64,000 nucleotides of DNA. Origin: Solimonas sp. SE-A11 (GTDB taxonomy: Bacteria > Pseudomonadota > Gammaproteobacteria > Nevskiales > Nevskiaceae). The position numbers and the translations under genes are program-made. Shown piece by piece: positions 21,278 through 28,301 of the stretch; position 1 is the first letter of the stretch; every line of letters begins with the position of its first letter. The notes under the pieces are model-generated. The model did not search any database. It had not been told where the DNA came from and was given only the letters and a program-made list of their open reading frames with translations. The DNA lies in NCBI RefSeq assembly GCF_030345715.1, contig NZ_JAUASX010000005.1:124001-188000 (forward strand). Direction: 5' to 3'.

Positions 21278-21993
21278 AGGCATTGGGTGACAGCGGTGCA
21301 GGCCGGCGGGTGGCGAAGCTGCTGCGGCGCCTGCCGGGGGCGGACCGCGCCAGCGAGCGCCTGCAGGCCGTGGAACGCGGCCTGCTGCAGCAACTCAAGC
21401 GACGCATGGACCGGCTGGAGCCGCCGAGCTCGGTCTCGGTGCTGGCGGTGGCCATGCGCTCGGTGGCGGACCGTTCCCTGGGCGGGGCCAGCCTGCAGGA
21501 CCTGCTGCAGCGCTCCTCCGAGCAGGGTCGCGACGAGGTCCAGGCCGAGTACTTCGGCTGGGTGACCTCGCAGCTGGTACCCGTCCAAGCGCGCCTGCTG
21601 TCCGCCTTATCGGACGGCTCAACGTATCCCGTGATCCACGTGCTGGCAGGCTCTCGCATCGGCTTCACCGCCGAGCCGGTCGTGGAGTGGATCAGCAACA
21701 TCGGACGCAATGCCGGCGTGCAGTGGAACGACACCACGCCGGTCTACATCGGACGCCTGCGGGCCCTGGGCCTGGTGGACACCGGCCCGGAGGACCCCGC
21801 GCGCCGCGTCCAGTACGAGATGCTGGAAACCGAGCAGCCCGTGCGCGACAGCATCGCCCGGCTGCACAAGGGCGGGCTGAAGGGTCATATCGTGCGGCGG
21901 GTGCTGATGCTGTCGGCGCTCGGGCGCGCATTTTGGGAAGACGGTCGCATCACCGAGGACCTTGACGGGTCGCTCGCCGCTTCGGTGGGCTAG
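21274..21993 (+). CDS. Abi-alpha/DUF4393-like protein
   Basis: 239 residues, soluble, helical. The middle and C-terminus resemble the Abi-alpha (DUF4393) group: a residual-domain stretch LLQRSSEQGRDEVQAEYFGWV, PVQARLLSALSDGSTYPVIHV, and YIGRLRALGLVDTGPEDPARRVQYEML (a winged-helix-like end). ATG 21274 overlaps the previous stop (ATGA). Family members include abortive-infection proteins, but the setting here is an envelope operon, so a defence role is not implied. The family assignment is from pattern memory and moderate. Confidence 0.6.
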   Translation: MKALGDSGAGRRVAKLLRRLPGADRASERLQAVERGLLQQLKRRMDRLEPPSSVSVLAVAMRSVADRSLGGASLQDLLQRSSEQGRDEVQAEYFGWVTSQLVPVQARLLSALSDGSTYPVIHVLAGSRIGFTAEPVVEWISNIGRNAGVQWNDTTPVYIGRLRALGLVDTGPEDPARRVQYEMLETEQPVRDSIARLHKGGLKGHIVRRVLMLSALGRAFWEDGRITEDLDGSLAASVG

Positions 21994-22028
21994 AAAGAAC
22001 AAAGCAGCTATAGGTAGGGGAGAGAGAC

Positions 22029-23282
22029 ATGCAAAGCTGGGCAGAAATCGTTGTCGACGTACAGCAGAACTGGTTCCTGTATGCGTCGATGCCGTTCGTG
22101 GCGGCGATCATCGGCTACGTCACCAAGATCGTGGCGATCCGGATGATGTTCGAACCGATCGAGTTCGTCGGCATCAAGCCGCCATACCTGGGCTGGCAGG
22201 GCATCGTGCCGCGCAAGGCCGCCATCATGGCCGGCATCGCCTGCGACACCATGACGCAGAAGCTGATCAAGCCGGAGGACGTGTTCGACCGCCTGGACCC
22301 GGACCGCATCGCCCAGGAGATCGAGAAGCCCCTGCTCGAAGCCGTGGAGGAGATCACGCGCAACGTCGCCGAGCAGTATGCGCCTGGGCTCTGGGAGGCC
22401 GCGCCCGAGACGGTCAAGCGCATGATCATCAACCGTATCCAGGAAGAGGCGCCCGAGATCGTCCGGCAGATCATGGTGGACATCAAGTCCAACATCAATT
22501 CGGTGTTCGATCTCAAGGAAATGGTAGTCAGCAACCTGTTGCGCGACAAGCCGCTGCTGAACCGCATCTTCCTGGAAGCCGGCGCCGGCGAGTTTCGCTT
22601 CATCCGCAACTCCGGCCTGTTCCTCGGCTTCGCCATCGGCTGCGTGCAGGCCGTGGTCTGGGCGATCACCCAGAACGTCTGGGTCATGCCGCTGTTCGGC
22701 GGCTTCACCGGCTGGTTCACCGACTGGCTGGCGCTGAAGATGATCTTCAACCCCAAGCACCCCACCAAGTACCTGGGTGGCCTGTTCACCTGGCAGGGCC
22801 TGTTCCTCAAGCGTCGCCTGGAAGTCTCCGCCGAGTACGGCCGCCTGATCGCCGCCGAGATCGTCACGCCGCACAACATCATCGACGCCGTGCTGCGCGG
22901 CCCGCTGTCGGACCGCCTGTTCGGCATGATCCAGAAGCAGGTGCAGCGCGTGGTCGATGCCCAGTCCGGCGTGGCCAAGCCCTTCGTCGTGCTGGCCGTG
23001 GGCAGCTCCAAGTACCAGGAGATGAAGCGCCTGGTCTCGCAGGAGATCATGAAGCGCCTGCCGGACACCATGAAGCACGTCGAGAAATACGCGCACGACG
23101 CCATGGACCTCGAGCGGACCCTGGCCACCAAGATGCAGGACCTCACCGTCGAGGAATTCGAGAACCTGCTGCACCCGGCCTTCGAGCAGGACGAATGGAT
23201 CCTGATCACGGTCGGCGCGGTGCTCGGCTTCCTGGTCGGCGAGCTGCAGGTACACGTGATGCTGCACTTCGCGGTCCACTGA
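22029..23282 (+). CDS. DUF445 family membrane protein
   Basis: 417 residues with a hydrophobic N-terminal helix (LYASMPFVAAIIGYVTKIVAIRMMF), an internal hydrophobic pair (SGLFLGFAIGCVQAVVWAIT and the conserved GGFTGWFTDWLALKMIFNP) and a C-terminal helix (ILITVGAVLGFLVGELQV). The G-x-x-T(D/N)-x-xA-(I/L)-x-M(I/M)F repeats are the DUF445 signature. Function unknown; members are linked to envelope integrity. Strong AGGGGAGAG ribosome site. It lies 35 bases after the Abi-alpha-like gene. Confidence 0.85.
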   Translation: MQSWAEIVVDVQQNWFLYASMPFVAAIIGYVTKIVAIRMMFEPIEFVGIKPPYLGWQGIVPRKAAIMAGIACDTMTQKLIKPEDVFDRLDPDRIAQEIEKPLLEAVEEITRNVAEQYAPGLWEAAPETVKRMIINRIQEEAPEIVRQIMVDIKSNINSVFDLKEMVVSNLLRDKPLLNRIFLEAGAGEFRFIRNSGLFLGFAIGCVQAVVWAITQNVWVMPLFGGFTGWFTDWLALKMIFNPKHPTKYLGGLFTWQGLFLKRRLEVSAEYGRLIAAEIVTPHNIIDAVLRGPLSDRLFGMIQKQVQRVVDAQSGVAKPFVVLAVGSSKYQEMKRLVSQEIMKRLPDTMKHVEKYAHDAMDLERTLATKMQDLTVEEFENLLHPAFEQDEWILITVGAVLGFLVGELQVHVMLHFAVH

Positions 23283-23309
23283 CCGCCGGCAGCGGATTGA
23301 TCCGCCATT

Positions 23310-23345
23310 GCCCGGTGATCCCCAAGGCACCGGGCTTCTTTATTC
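23310..23345 (+). terminator. Intrinsic terminator after the DUF445 gene
   Basis: 8-bp stem GCCCGGTG (23310-23317) and CACCGGGC (23328-23335) followed by TTCTTTATT. It sits between the DUF445 and LolA-like genes, so the last gene may be partly uncoupled or read through. Confidence 0.65.
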
Positions 23346-23365
23346 GGTATCGGGAGAAACGATAC

Positions 23366-24154
23366 ATGGCCAAGCTGCTGCGCTCCGCCTGGATGCTCGG
23401 CTCGCTGCTCGCGGCGGCCCTGCCGGGTCCGGCCGCCGCCGCGCGCGACGAGGCCGCGCTGCGCAGTTGCCTGGCCGCCAATCTCCCGCAGAAGTCGCTG
23501 GCGCAGGACATCACCCTGCGCCAGACCGATGCCGGCGGTACCGTGCGCGAGCTGGTCGGCAGCTGGTACTGGCAGCGCGACTCCGAGGGCCACCAGGCCA
23601 CGCTGCGGCTCTCCGCGCCGGCGGACCTCGCCGGTGCCGCCTACCTGTTCGTCACGCGCAAGGGCAAGGAGGACTACTACGTTTACCTGCCCGCCGTGCG
23701 CAAGGTGCGGCAGGTGACCGGCGCCACGGTGGCCCAGAGCCTGTTCGGCAGTGGCCTGTCGGCTTTCGATCTCAAGTTCCTGTTCAGCGGCCTGCACGGC
23801 GGCAAGCTGTCGCGCATCGGCAGCGGCTACAGTGGCGGCCGTGCCGTGGAGCAGTGGCGCTTCCTACCCGCCGGCAACGACCCCGACATCCTCTACGACC
23901 GGCTCGACCTCACCATCGACAACGCCTGGTGCCTGCCGCTGAAGGCCGATCTTTATGGCGGGGTGCCCTGGAAGAAGCTGGAGGTCGACCCCGCCTCGGT
24001 GCGCCAGGTCAACGGCCGCTGGGCCCCGGGCCGAGCTATCCTCACCGACCTGCGCGAGCGCAACACCACCGAAATCCGGTTGCGCAACGACCGCGTGGAC
24101 GTGCCGCTGGCGCCAGAGCTGTTCAGGCCTAATCGCTTCTATAAGACCCGCTGA
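23366..24154 (+). CDS. LolA-like outer-membrane lipoprotein-sorting protein (TP_0789 type)
   Basis: 262 residues with a signal peptide (MAKLLRSAWMLGSLLAAALPGPAAA) and a LolA-like fold: ITLRQTDAGGTVRELVGSWYW, AAYLFVTRKGKEDYYVYLPAVRKVRQVTG, LFGSGLSAFDLKFLF, and the closing TEIRLRNDRVDVPLAPELFRPNRF. Family members are periplasmic lipid or lipoprotein carriers. ATG 23366 follows CGGGAGAAA. In this operon it likely plays the role that DUF1329 plays beside other DUF1302 barrels, carrying a hydrophobic cargo across the periplasm (inference). Confidence 0.82.
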   Translation: MAKLLRSAWMLGSLLAAALPGPAAAARDEAALRSCLAANLPQKSLAQDITLRQTDAGGTVRELVGSWYWQRDSEGHQATLRLSAPADLAGAAYLFVTRKGKEDYYVYLPAVRKVRQVTGATVAQSLFGSGLSAFDLKFLFSGLHGGKLSRIGSGYSGGRAVEQWRFLPAGNDPDILYDRLDLTIDNAWCLPLKADLYGGVPWKKLEVDPASVRQVNGRWAPGRAILTDLRERNTTEIRLRNDRVDVPLAPELFRPNRFYKTR

Positions 24155-24167
24155 GAGGCCGGCTGCT

Positions 24168-24581
24168 TCAGGCGGCCTGCTCCGCCCGTCGCAGGTCCAG
24201 GCCCAGCCAGCCCAGGATCGCCACCGGCCCCCAGATGCCGAACAGCTCGATCAACACGCTGCGGGTCGGCACGCCGAAGCTGCCGTACTCCCAGACGTGA
24301 TGCACGGCATGCAGGGCCGAGAACAGCAGCGCCACCACCACCAGAGGCAGTGCCCGGGCGAGGCTCAGCGCCGCCCACAGCAGCGCCGCGCCGATGGTCA
24401 GGTAGGCCGTACCCACATCGGTGACGAAGTGTTCGCTGTACAGGGCCGCGCGCGCCGGGTTGGCGATGCACAGGTACCACTGCTCGGTGAAGGCCACCAT
24501 CAGCACGCCGTTGGCCAGCGAGGTGGCGGCCATGAACATCAGCAGGAAGTAGCGCAGGGGTGGGTGCGGATCGTGGGTCAT
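24168..24581 (-). CDS. Four-helix membrane protein, unknown function
   Basis: 137 residues with four predicted membrane helices (about 10-30, 55-75, 77-97 and 108-128), including a short His-rich segment between helices 3 and 4 (ALHAVHHVWEYG). Ends LRRAEQAA. No family name that I can support. Convergent with the LolA-like gene (13-base gap) and with no close partner upstream. Confidence 0.65.
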   Translation of the reverse strand: MTHDPHPPLRYFLLMFMAATSLANGVLMVAFTEQWYLCIANPARAALYSEHFVTDVGTAYLTIGAALLWAALSLARALPLVVVALLFSALHAVHHVWEYGSFGVPTRSVLIELFGIWGPVAILGWLGLDLRRAEQAA

Positions 24582-24711
24582 GCGGAAGCTTGGCAGGGAG
24601 AATGAGCCGAAGCCTAAGCCATCCGCGGGCCGCCGCGATTACCTCCAGAGTAATTGCCGAGTCGCCGGCCCGGGATGAGCATGGACTCCAGAAACCACGG
24701 AGATGCCCGCC

Positions 24712-25083
24712 ATGATCCCGATGTCCATCGTCGCCGCCCTGTTCCTGCTGATGGGCCTGGCGGCCTTTGCCGTACCGCGGCGTTTCCTGCAGAGCTTCGA
24801 TCTGCCGGCCGAGACGCCCACGGCGCGCAACGAGATCCAGGCGGTCTACGGCGGCTTTGGCCTGGCGATGGCGCTGGTTCTGGTTGTGCCGCTATGGCTG
24901 CCGCAACTGCGCGATGGCATTGCACTGACCGTGGCATTGGCCCTGGGCGGCATGGCCCTGGGCCGGGTGATCGGCGCCCTGCGCGAGCGTCCGGGGCTCT
25001 GGCCGGTGGTGTTCTTCTTCGTGGAGGCCGTCGGTGCCGTCGTGCTGCTGGGCGTGTTGCCGGCCGGCAGCCTGTCGATCTGA
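24712..25083 (+). CDS. DUF4345-like small membrane protein
   Basis: About 123 residues, four hydrophobic helices: the N-terminal segment MSIVAALFLLMGLAAFAVPRRF, then ARNEIQAVYGGFGLAMALVLVV, a Gly-rich helix (VALALGGMALGRVIGAL) and a last one (VVFFFVEAVGAVVLLGVL). The R-x-E-x-x-A-x-Y-G-G pattern is that of DUF4345. ATG 24712 has GGAG 9 bases upstream; the ATG at 24703 directly abuts that GGAG and is less likely. Function unknown. Confidence 0.7.
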   Translation: MIPMSIVAALFLLMGLAAFAVPRRFLQSFDLPAETPTARNEIQAVYGGFGLAMALVLVVPLWLPQLRDGIALTVALALGGMALGRVIGALRERPGLWPVVFFFVEAVGAVVLLGVLPAGSLSI

Positions 25084-25094
25084 GGGGAAGGCCG

Positions 25095-25304
25095 ATGATG
25101 ACGCTCGCGAGCCTGGCGGCGCTGCTGCGCCGGCTACTGGATCTCGGGGCCGAGGCCTCGGTGATGGAGGAGGGGCTGCAACTGACCTGCGGCGGGCTGG
25201 GCCTGGCCAGCTACGGCATACCGGTGGCCCCGGTATGGTTGCCGGAGTTCGCGGTGCGCCAGCGGCTGGAGACGCCGAGGCAGCAGGACCCGGAGAGTTT
25301 CTAG
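25095..25304 (+). CDS. Possible small protein, 69 aa
   Basis: Starts MMTLASLAALLRRLLDLG behind GAGGGGAAGG, 11 bases after the DUF4345-like stop, and ends 4 bases inside the convergent gene at 25301. An amphipathic N-terminal helix is visible; no family recognised. The ribosome site and operon spacing support it; its short length and lack of homology memory keep confidence moderate. Confidence 0.45.
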   Translation: MMTLASLAALLRRLLDLGAEASVMEEGLQLTCGGLGLASYGIPVAPVWLPEFAVRQRLETPRQQDPESF

Positions 25305-25621
25305 AGCAGCAGCCCGGCGGCGCCCAGCGCCTCGCCGATGGAGCCGCGCGGTGGCCAGTACTGCAGGTGCCCCGGCACGGTGACGCCGATGGCGCCGTAG
25401 AGGCCCGGCTGTTCGCGCACCAGGCACAGCGCCAGGCGGCCGTCCTCGCCGTAGACCAGCACCGCCGGGGTCTCGCCCGGGATGCTGGTCCAGCGGTGCC
25501 AATAGGGCCGGAACAGGCGCGGCAGCCGGGCCTTGACCCGCTCGAAGCTGGAGGCGAACTCCGCCAGTTCCCCGGCGCTGAACGGGGGCGGCTCAAGCTG
25601 CATCGGTTCATGCAGGCCCAT
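25301..25621 (-). CDS. Hypothetical protein, 106 aa
   Basis: Starts MGLHEPMQLEPPPFSAGEL at ATG 25621 with GAGGAG upstream. Soluble, with a basic aromatic patch (LPRLFRPYWHRWTSIPGE) followed by a beta-rich stretch (PAVLVYGEDGRLALCLVRE). No named family recognised. Ten bases after the crp-type gene on the same strand, so probably cotranscribed with it. Confidence 0.6.
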   Translation of the reverse strand: MGLHEPMQLEPPPFSAGELAEFASSFERVKARLPRLFRPYWHRWTSIPGETPAVLVYGEDGRLALCLVREQPGLYGAIGVTVPGHLQYWPPRGSIGEALGAAGLLL

Positions 25622-25631
25622 GGCGGGCTCC

Positions 25632-26279
25632 TCAGGCGGCCGCATGCATCATGCTGCCGTTCTGGCCGTTGCGGTAGATCAGGATGTTGCGGCCCTGGGA
25701 GTGCACGAAGCCGTCGTTCTTCAGCTTCTTCAGCACGCGGCCGGCCATCTCGCGCGAGCAGCCGACGTGGCGTGCCAGCTCCTGGCGACTGATCCGCACG
25801 ACGATGCCGCTCGGGTGGGCCACGGCGTCCGGTTTCTTGCTGAGTTCCAGCAGGGCATGGGTCAGGCGGCCGGCCACGTCCATGAAGGCCAGGTTGGCGA
25901 CGCGCTGGTTGAGGTCGCGCAGGCGGCAGGCCATCTGGCCGGACAGCTCGAACATGATGTCCGGCTGGTCGCGGACAAAGCGGCGGAAGTTCTGGTAGCT
26001 GAACTCGGCCACCAGCGCCTGGGTGCGGGTGCGCACCACGGCGCTGCGCAGGTTGTGCTCCGGGAACAGGCCCATCTCGCCAAAGAACTCGCCCGGGTTC
26101 AGGTAGGCCAGCACCACCTCGCGGCCCTCGTGATCCTCGAGCACCACGCTGATGGAGCCTTCCAGGATCAGGTATAGCGAGTGCGGCTCGTCACCCGCGT
26201 GGATGATCGTGTGCTTGGCCGCGAAGCTCTTCTTGTGCGCCTGGCAGATGAATGCCTGAACCGCCGGTTTGTGCAGCAT
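25632..26279 (-). CDS. crp: cAMP receptor protein family regulator (Crp/Vfr/Clp)
   Basis: 215-residue global regulator. Cyclic-nucleotide domain with GEFFGEMGLFPEHNLRSAVVR (E68, R78, S79 matching the cAMP-contacting E72, R82, S83 of E. coli CRP) and C-terminal HTH RISRQELARHVGCSREMAGRVL (about 163-184) matching the E. coli recognition helix. ATG 26279 follows GGGAGAA; a longer frame upstream has no domain match. It is divergent from the hybrid kinase across 186 bases. In Xanthomonads the orthologue Clp binds c-di-GMP; the conserved RS pair here argues for cAMP, as in Vfr. Confidence 0.9.
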   Translation of the reverse strand: MLHKPAVQAFICQAHKKSFAAKHTIIHAGDEPHSLYLILEGSISVVLEDHEGREVVLAYLNPGEFFGEMGLFPEHNLRSAVVRTRTQALVAEFSYQNFRRFVRDQPDIMFELSGQMACRLRDLNQRVANLAFMDVAGRLTHALLELSKKPDAVAHPSGIVVRISRQELARHVGCSREMAGRVLKKLKNDGFVHSQGRNILIYRNGQNGSMMHAAA

Positions 26280-26456
26280 CGCCCTGTTCTCCCTGAGATG
26301 CCTGTAAGGAGGAATTCCCGCTCCGGGGAGCGGATTCCGCTGAACCTGCGCCTGGAACCCCCGAAGCATCCGAGCCCGCCCAGAACGCCAGATCATCCTG
26401 ATCCCCGGCCAGGTACGGCACAATTGGCCTGACGGTGTAGTCAGTTTCAAAAGGGG

Positions 26457-26474
26457 ATTAGCCAAATGGCTAAT
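26457..26474. promoter_or_regulatory. Perfect 8-bp inverted repeat over the kinase start codon
   Basis: ATTAGCCA (26457-26464), AA, TGGCTAAT (26467-26474). The ATG of the hybrid kinase (26466-26468) lies inside it and its GGGG ribosome site (26453-26456) directly abuts it. It could be a dimeric regulator operator or an RNA hairpin hiding the start. Confidence 0.5.
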
Positions 26475-28301
26475 AGTCGCGGGCAGCCGGGAGCGGTAGC
26501 GTTGAACGACGCCAATTCATCCAGCCGGAGCGCCACGGACTTGGGCATGTCGCACCTACCCATCGAACTGCGGGAGCGGGACGCCGAATTGCGTTCCCAG
26601 CAGGGCGAGCTGGTGCTGCTGATGGCCCAGCAGGCGCGGCGCATCCCGCTGCAGCGCTACCTCACCAGCGTGCTGATGGCGGCGCTGCTGTGCTACTACA
26701 TGTCGCCCCTTCTGCCACTGCTGTGGCTGGGGGTGGTGGTCGCGGCCGTGGCCTGGCGCACCCATGTGCTGCTGCGTTTGCCGGAAGACCGGACGAGCTC
26801 CGACCACAGCAAGCTGCGCCGGGCCTCGAACCTGTTCCTGCTGACCGGCGTGGTGCAGGCGCTAGTGGTGCTGTTCTTCCCGGTGGTGCCGGTGCTGATC
26901 GGCGCCATCGTGACGATCTACATCGTCGGCGTCTGTTCCGCCACGATCCAGGCCACGGCCGGCTACCGACGCATCTGCCTGCCCTACGTGCTGACCATGA
27001 TGGTGCCGGTGGGGGTGGTCTGGACCCTGACGCCGGTGGCCGACGTCGCGGTCTCCGAGCGCCTGCTGTTCGCCGGCCTGATCCTGATCTACATCACCAC
27101 CATGCTGAGCCATGCCCGAGGCGTTTCCGGGGTGTTCATGGAGTCCTACGACATCCGCCAGCAGCGCGTGGACCTGAACCGCAAGCTGCGTTCCGCCCTC
27201 GGCAATGCCGAGACCGCCAACCGGGCCAAGACGCGCTTCCTGGCGTCCGCCAGCCACGACCTGCGCCAGCCGATCCACGCGCTGTCGCTGTTCAGCGGCT
27301 CGCTGCTGCTGCGGCCGATGGATACCCGCACGGCCGCCATCGCCGAGCAGATCGACAAGGCCGTCAAGTCCCTGGCCGGCCAGCTTGATGCTCTGCTCGA
27401 CATCTCGCGCCTCGACGCCGGCGTGATCGAGCGCTCCATCTCCAGCGTGGACCTGCCCATCCTGCTGTCGCAGCTGATGGACGAGTTCCAGCCGCAGGCC
27501 GAGCGCAAGGGCTTGCGGCTGACGCTGCAGGGCCTGGACGGCAGCCTGGTCCGTACCGATCCGATGCTGCTGCAGCGCATCCTGCGCAACCTGGTCTCCA
27601 ACGCCATCAAGTACACCGAACAGGGCGGCGTGCACCTGTCGGTGGAGCCGCTGGGCGACAAGCTGCGCATCAGCGTCGCCGATACCGGGCCGGGCATCCC
27701 CGAGTCGGAGCAGGAGCGGGTCTTCGAGGAGTTCTACCAGCTCAACAATCCGGAACGCGACCGCAGCAAGGGGCTCGGCCTGGGCCTGGCGATCGTGCGC
27801 CGCCTGACCGAGCTCCTGGATATCGGCCTGAAGCTGGCGTCCAGCCCCGGTGGCAGCCGCTTCTCGGTCGATATCCCGGTGACACGCAATCCGGGCGTGC
27901 CGGTGGCGGACCAGGCCGTACCGGCTGGGCCGCTGTGGCGCCATGTCCAGGTGCTGGTGATCGACGACGAGGAAGCCATCCGCCTGGGTATGCAGACGCT
28001 GCTCGAGGAGATGGGCTTCACCGTCGAAACCGCCGCTTCCACCGACGCGGCCATCGACAAGGCGCTGGGTTTCACCCCGTCGATCGTGCTGGCCGACTTC
28101 CGCCTGCGCGGCGACGACAACGGCATCCGCACGATCCGCGCCCTGCGCCAGACCTGGCCCGAGCTGCCGGCCCTGCTGATCAGCGGCGACACCGCTCCCG
28201 ACCGCCTGCGCGAGGCCCGTGATGCTGGCGTCGAGCTGCTGCACAAGCCGGTCAACGCCATGATGCTGCGGGAATCCATCCTCAAGGCCGTCAACGAGTG
28301 A
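26466..28301 (+). CDS. Hybrid sensor histidine kinase / response regulator
   Basis: 611 residues. An N-terminal membrane module of several helices (about 65-215), a dimerisation/H-box SASHDLRQPIHALSLF with His264, N-box LVSNAIKY, G-boxes DTGPGIP and KGLGLGLAIV, and a C-terminal receiver with IDDEE and Asp544 (LADFRLR) and Lys in HKPVN. The H-box type 'SHDLRQP' is that of the NahK/ErcS/FlhS-like kinases of pseudomonads. No periplasmic sensor domain is visible, so the signal is probably in the membrane or cytoplasm. Its stop overlaps the GTG of the next gene (GTGA). The likely partner is the LuxR-type regulator at 34035. Confidence 0.9.
   Translation: MANSRGQPGAVALNDANSSSRSATDLGMSHLPIELRERDAELRSQQGELVLLMAQQARRIPLQRYLTSVLMAALLCYYMSPLLPLLWLGVVVAAVAWRTHVLLRLPEDRTSSDHSKLRRASNLFLLTGVVQALVVLFFPVVPVLIGAIVTIYIVGVCSATIQATAGYRRICLPYVLTMMVPVGVVWTLTPVADVAVSERLLFAGLILIYITTMLSHARGVSGVFMESYDIRQQRVDLNRKLRSALGNAETANRAKTRFLASASHDLRQPIHALSLFSGSLLLRPMDTRTAAIAEQIDKAVKSLAGQLDALLDISRLDAGVIERSISSVDLPILLSQLMDEFQPQAERKGLRLTLQGLDGSLVRTDPMLLQRILRNLVSNAIKYTEQGGVHLSVEPLGDKLRISVADTGPGIPESEQERVFEEFYQLNNPERDRSKGLGLGLAIVRRLTELLDIGLKLASSPGGSRFSVDIPVTRNPGVPVADQAVPAGPLWRHVQVLVIDDEEAIRLGMQTLLEEMGFTVETAASTDAAIDKALGFTPSIVLADFRLRGDDNGIRTIRALRQTWPELPALLISGDTAPDRLREARDAGVELLHKPVNAMMLRESILKAVNE

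Noticed and set aside
21274-21993. Abi-alpha-like gene as evidence of a phage-defence system at 21 kb
   Set aside because: It is embedded in and coupled to an envelope operon; the family name alone does not support a defence role.
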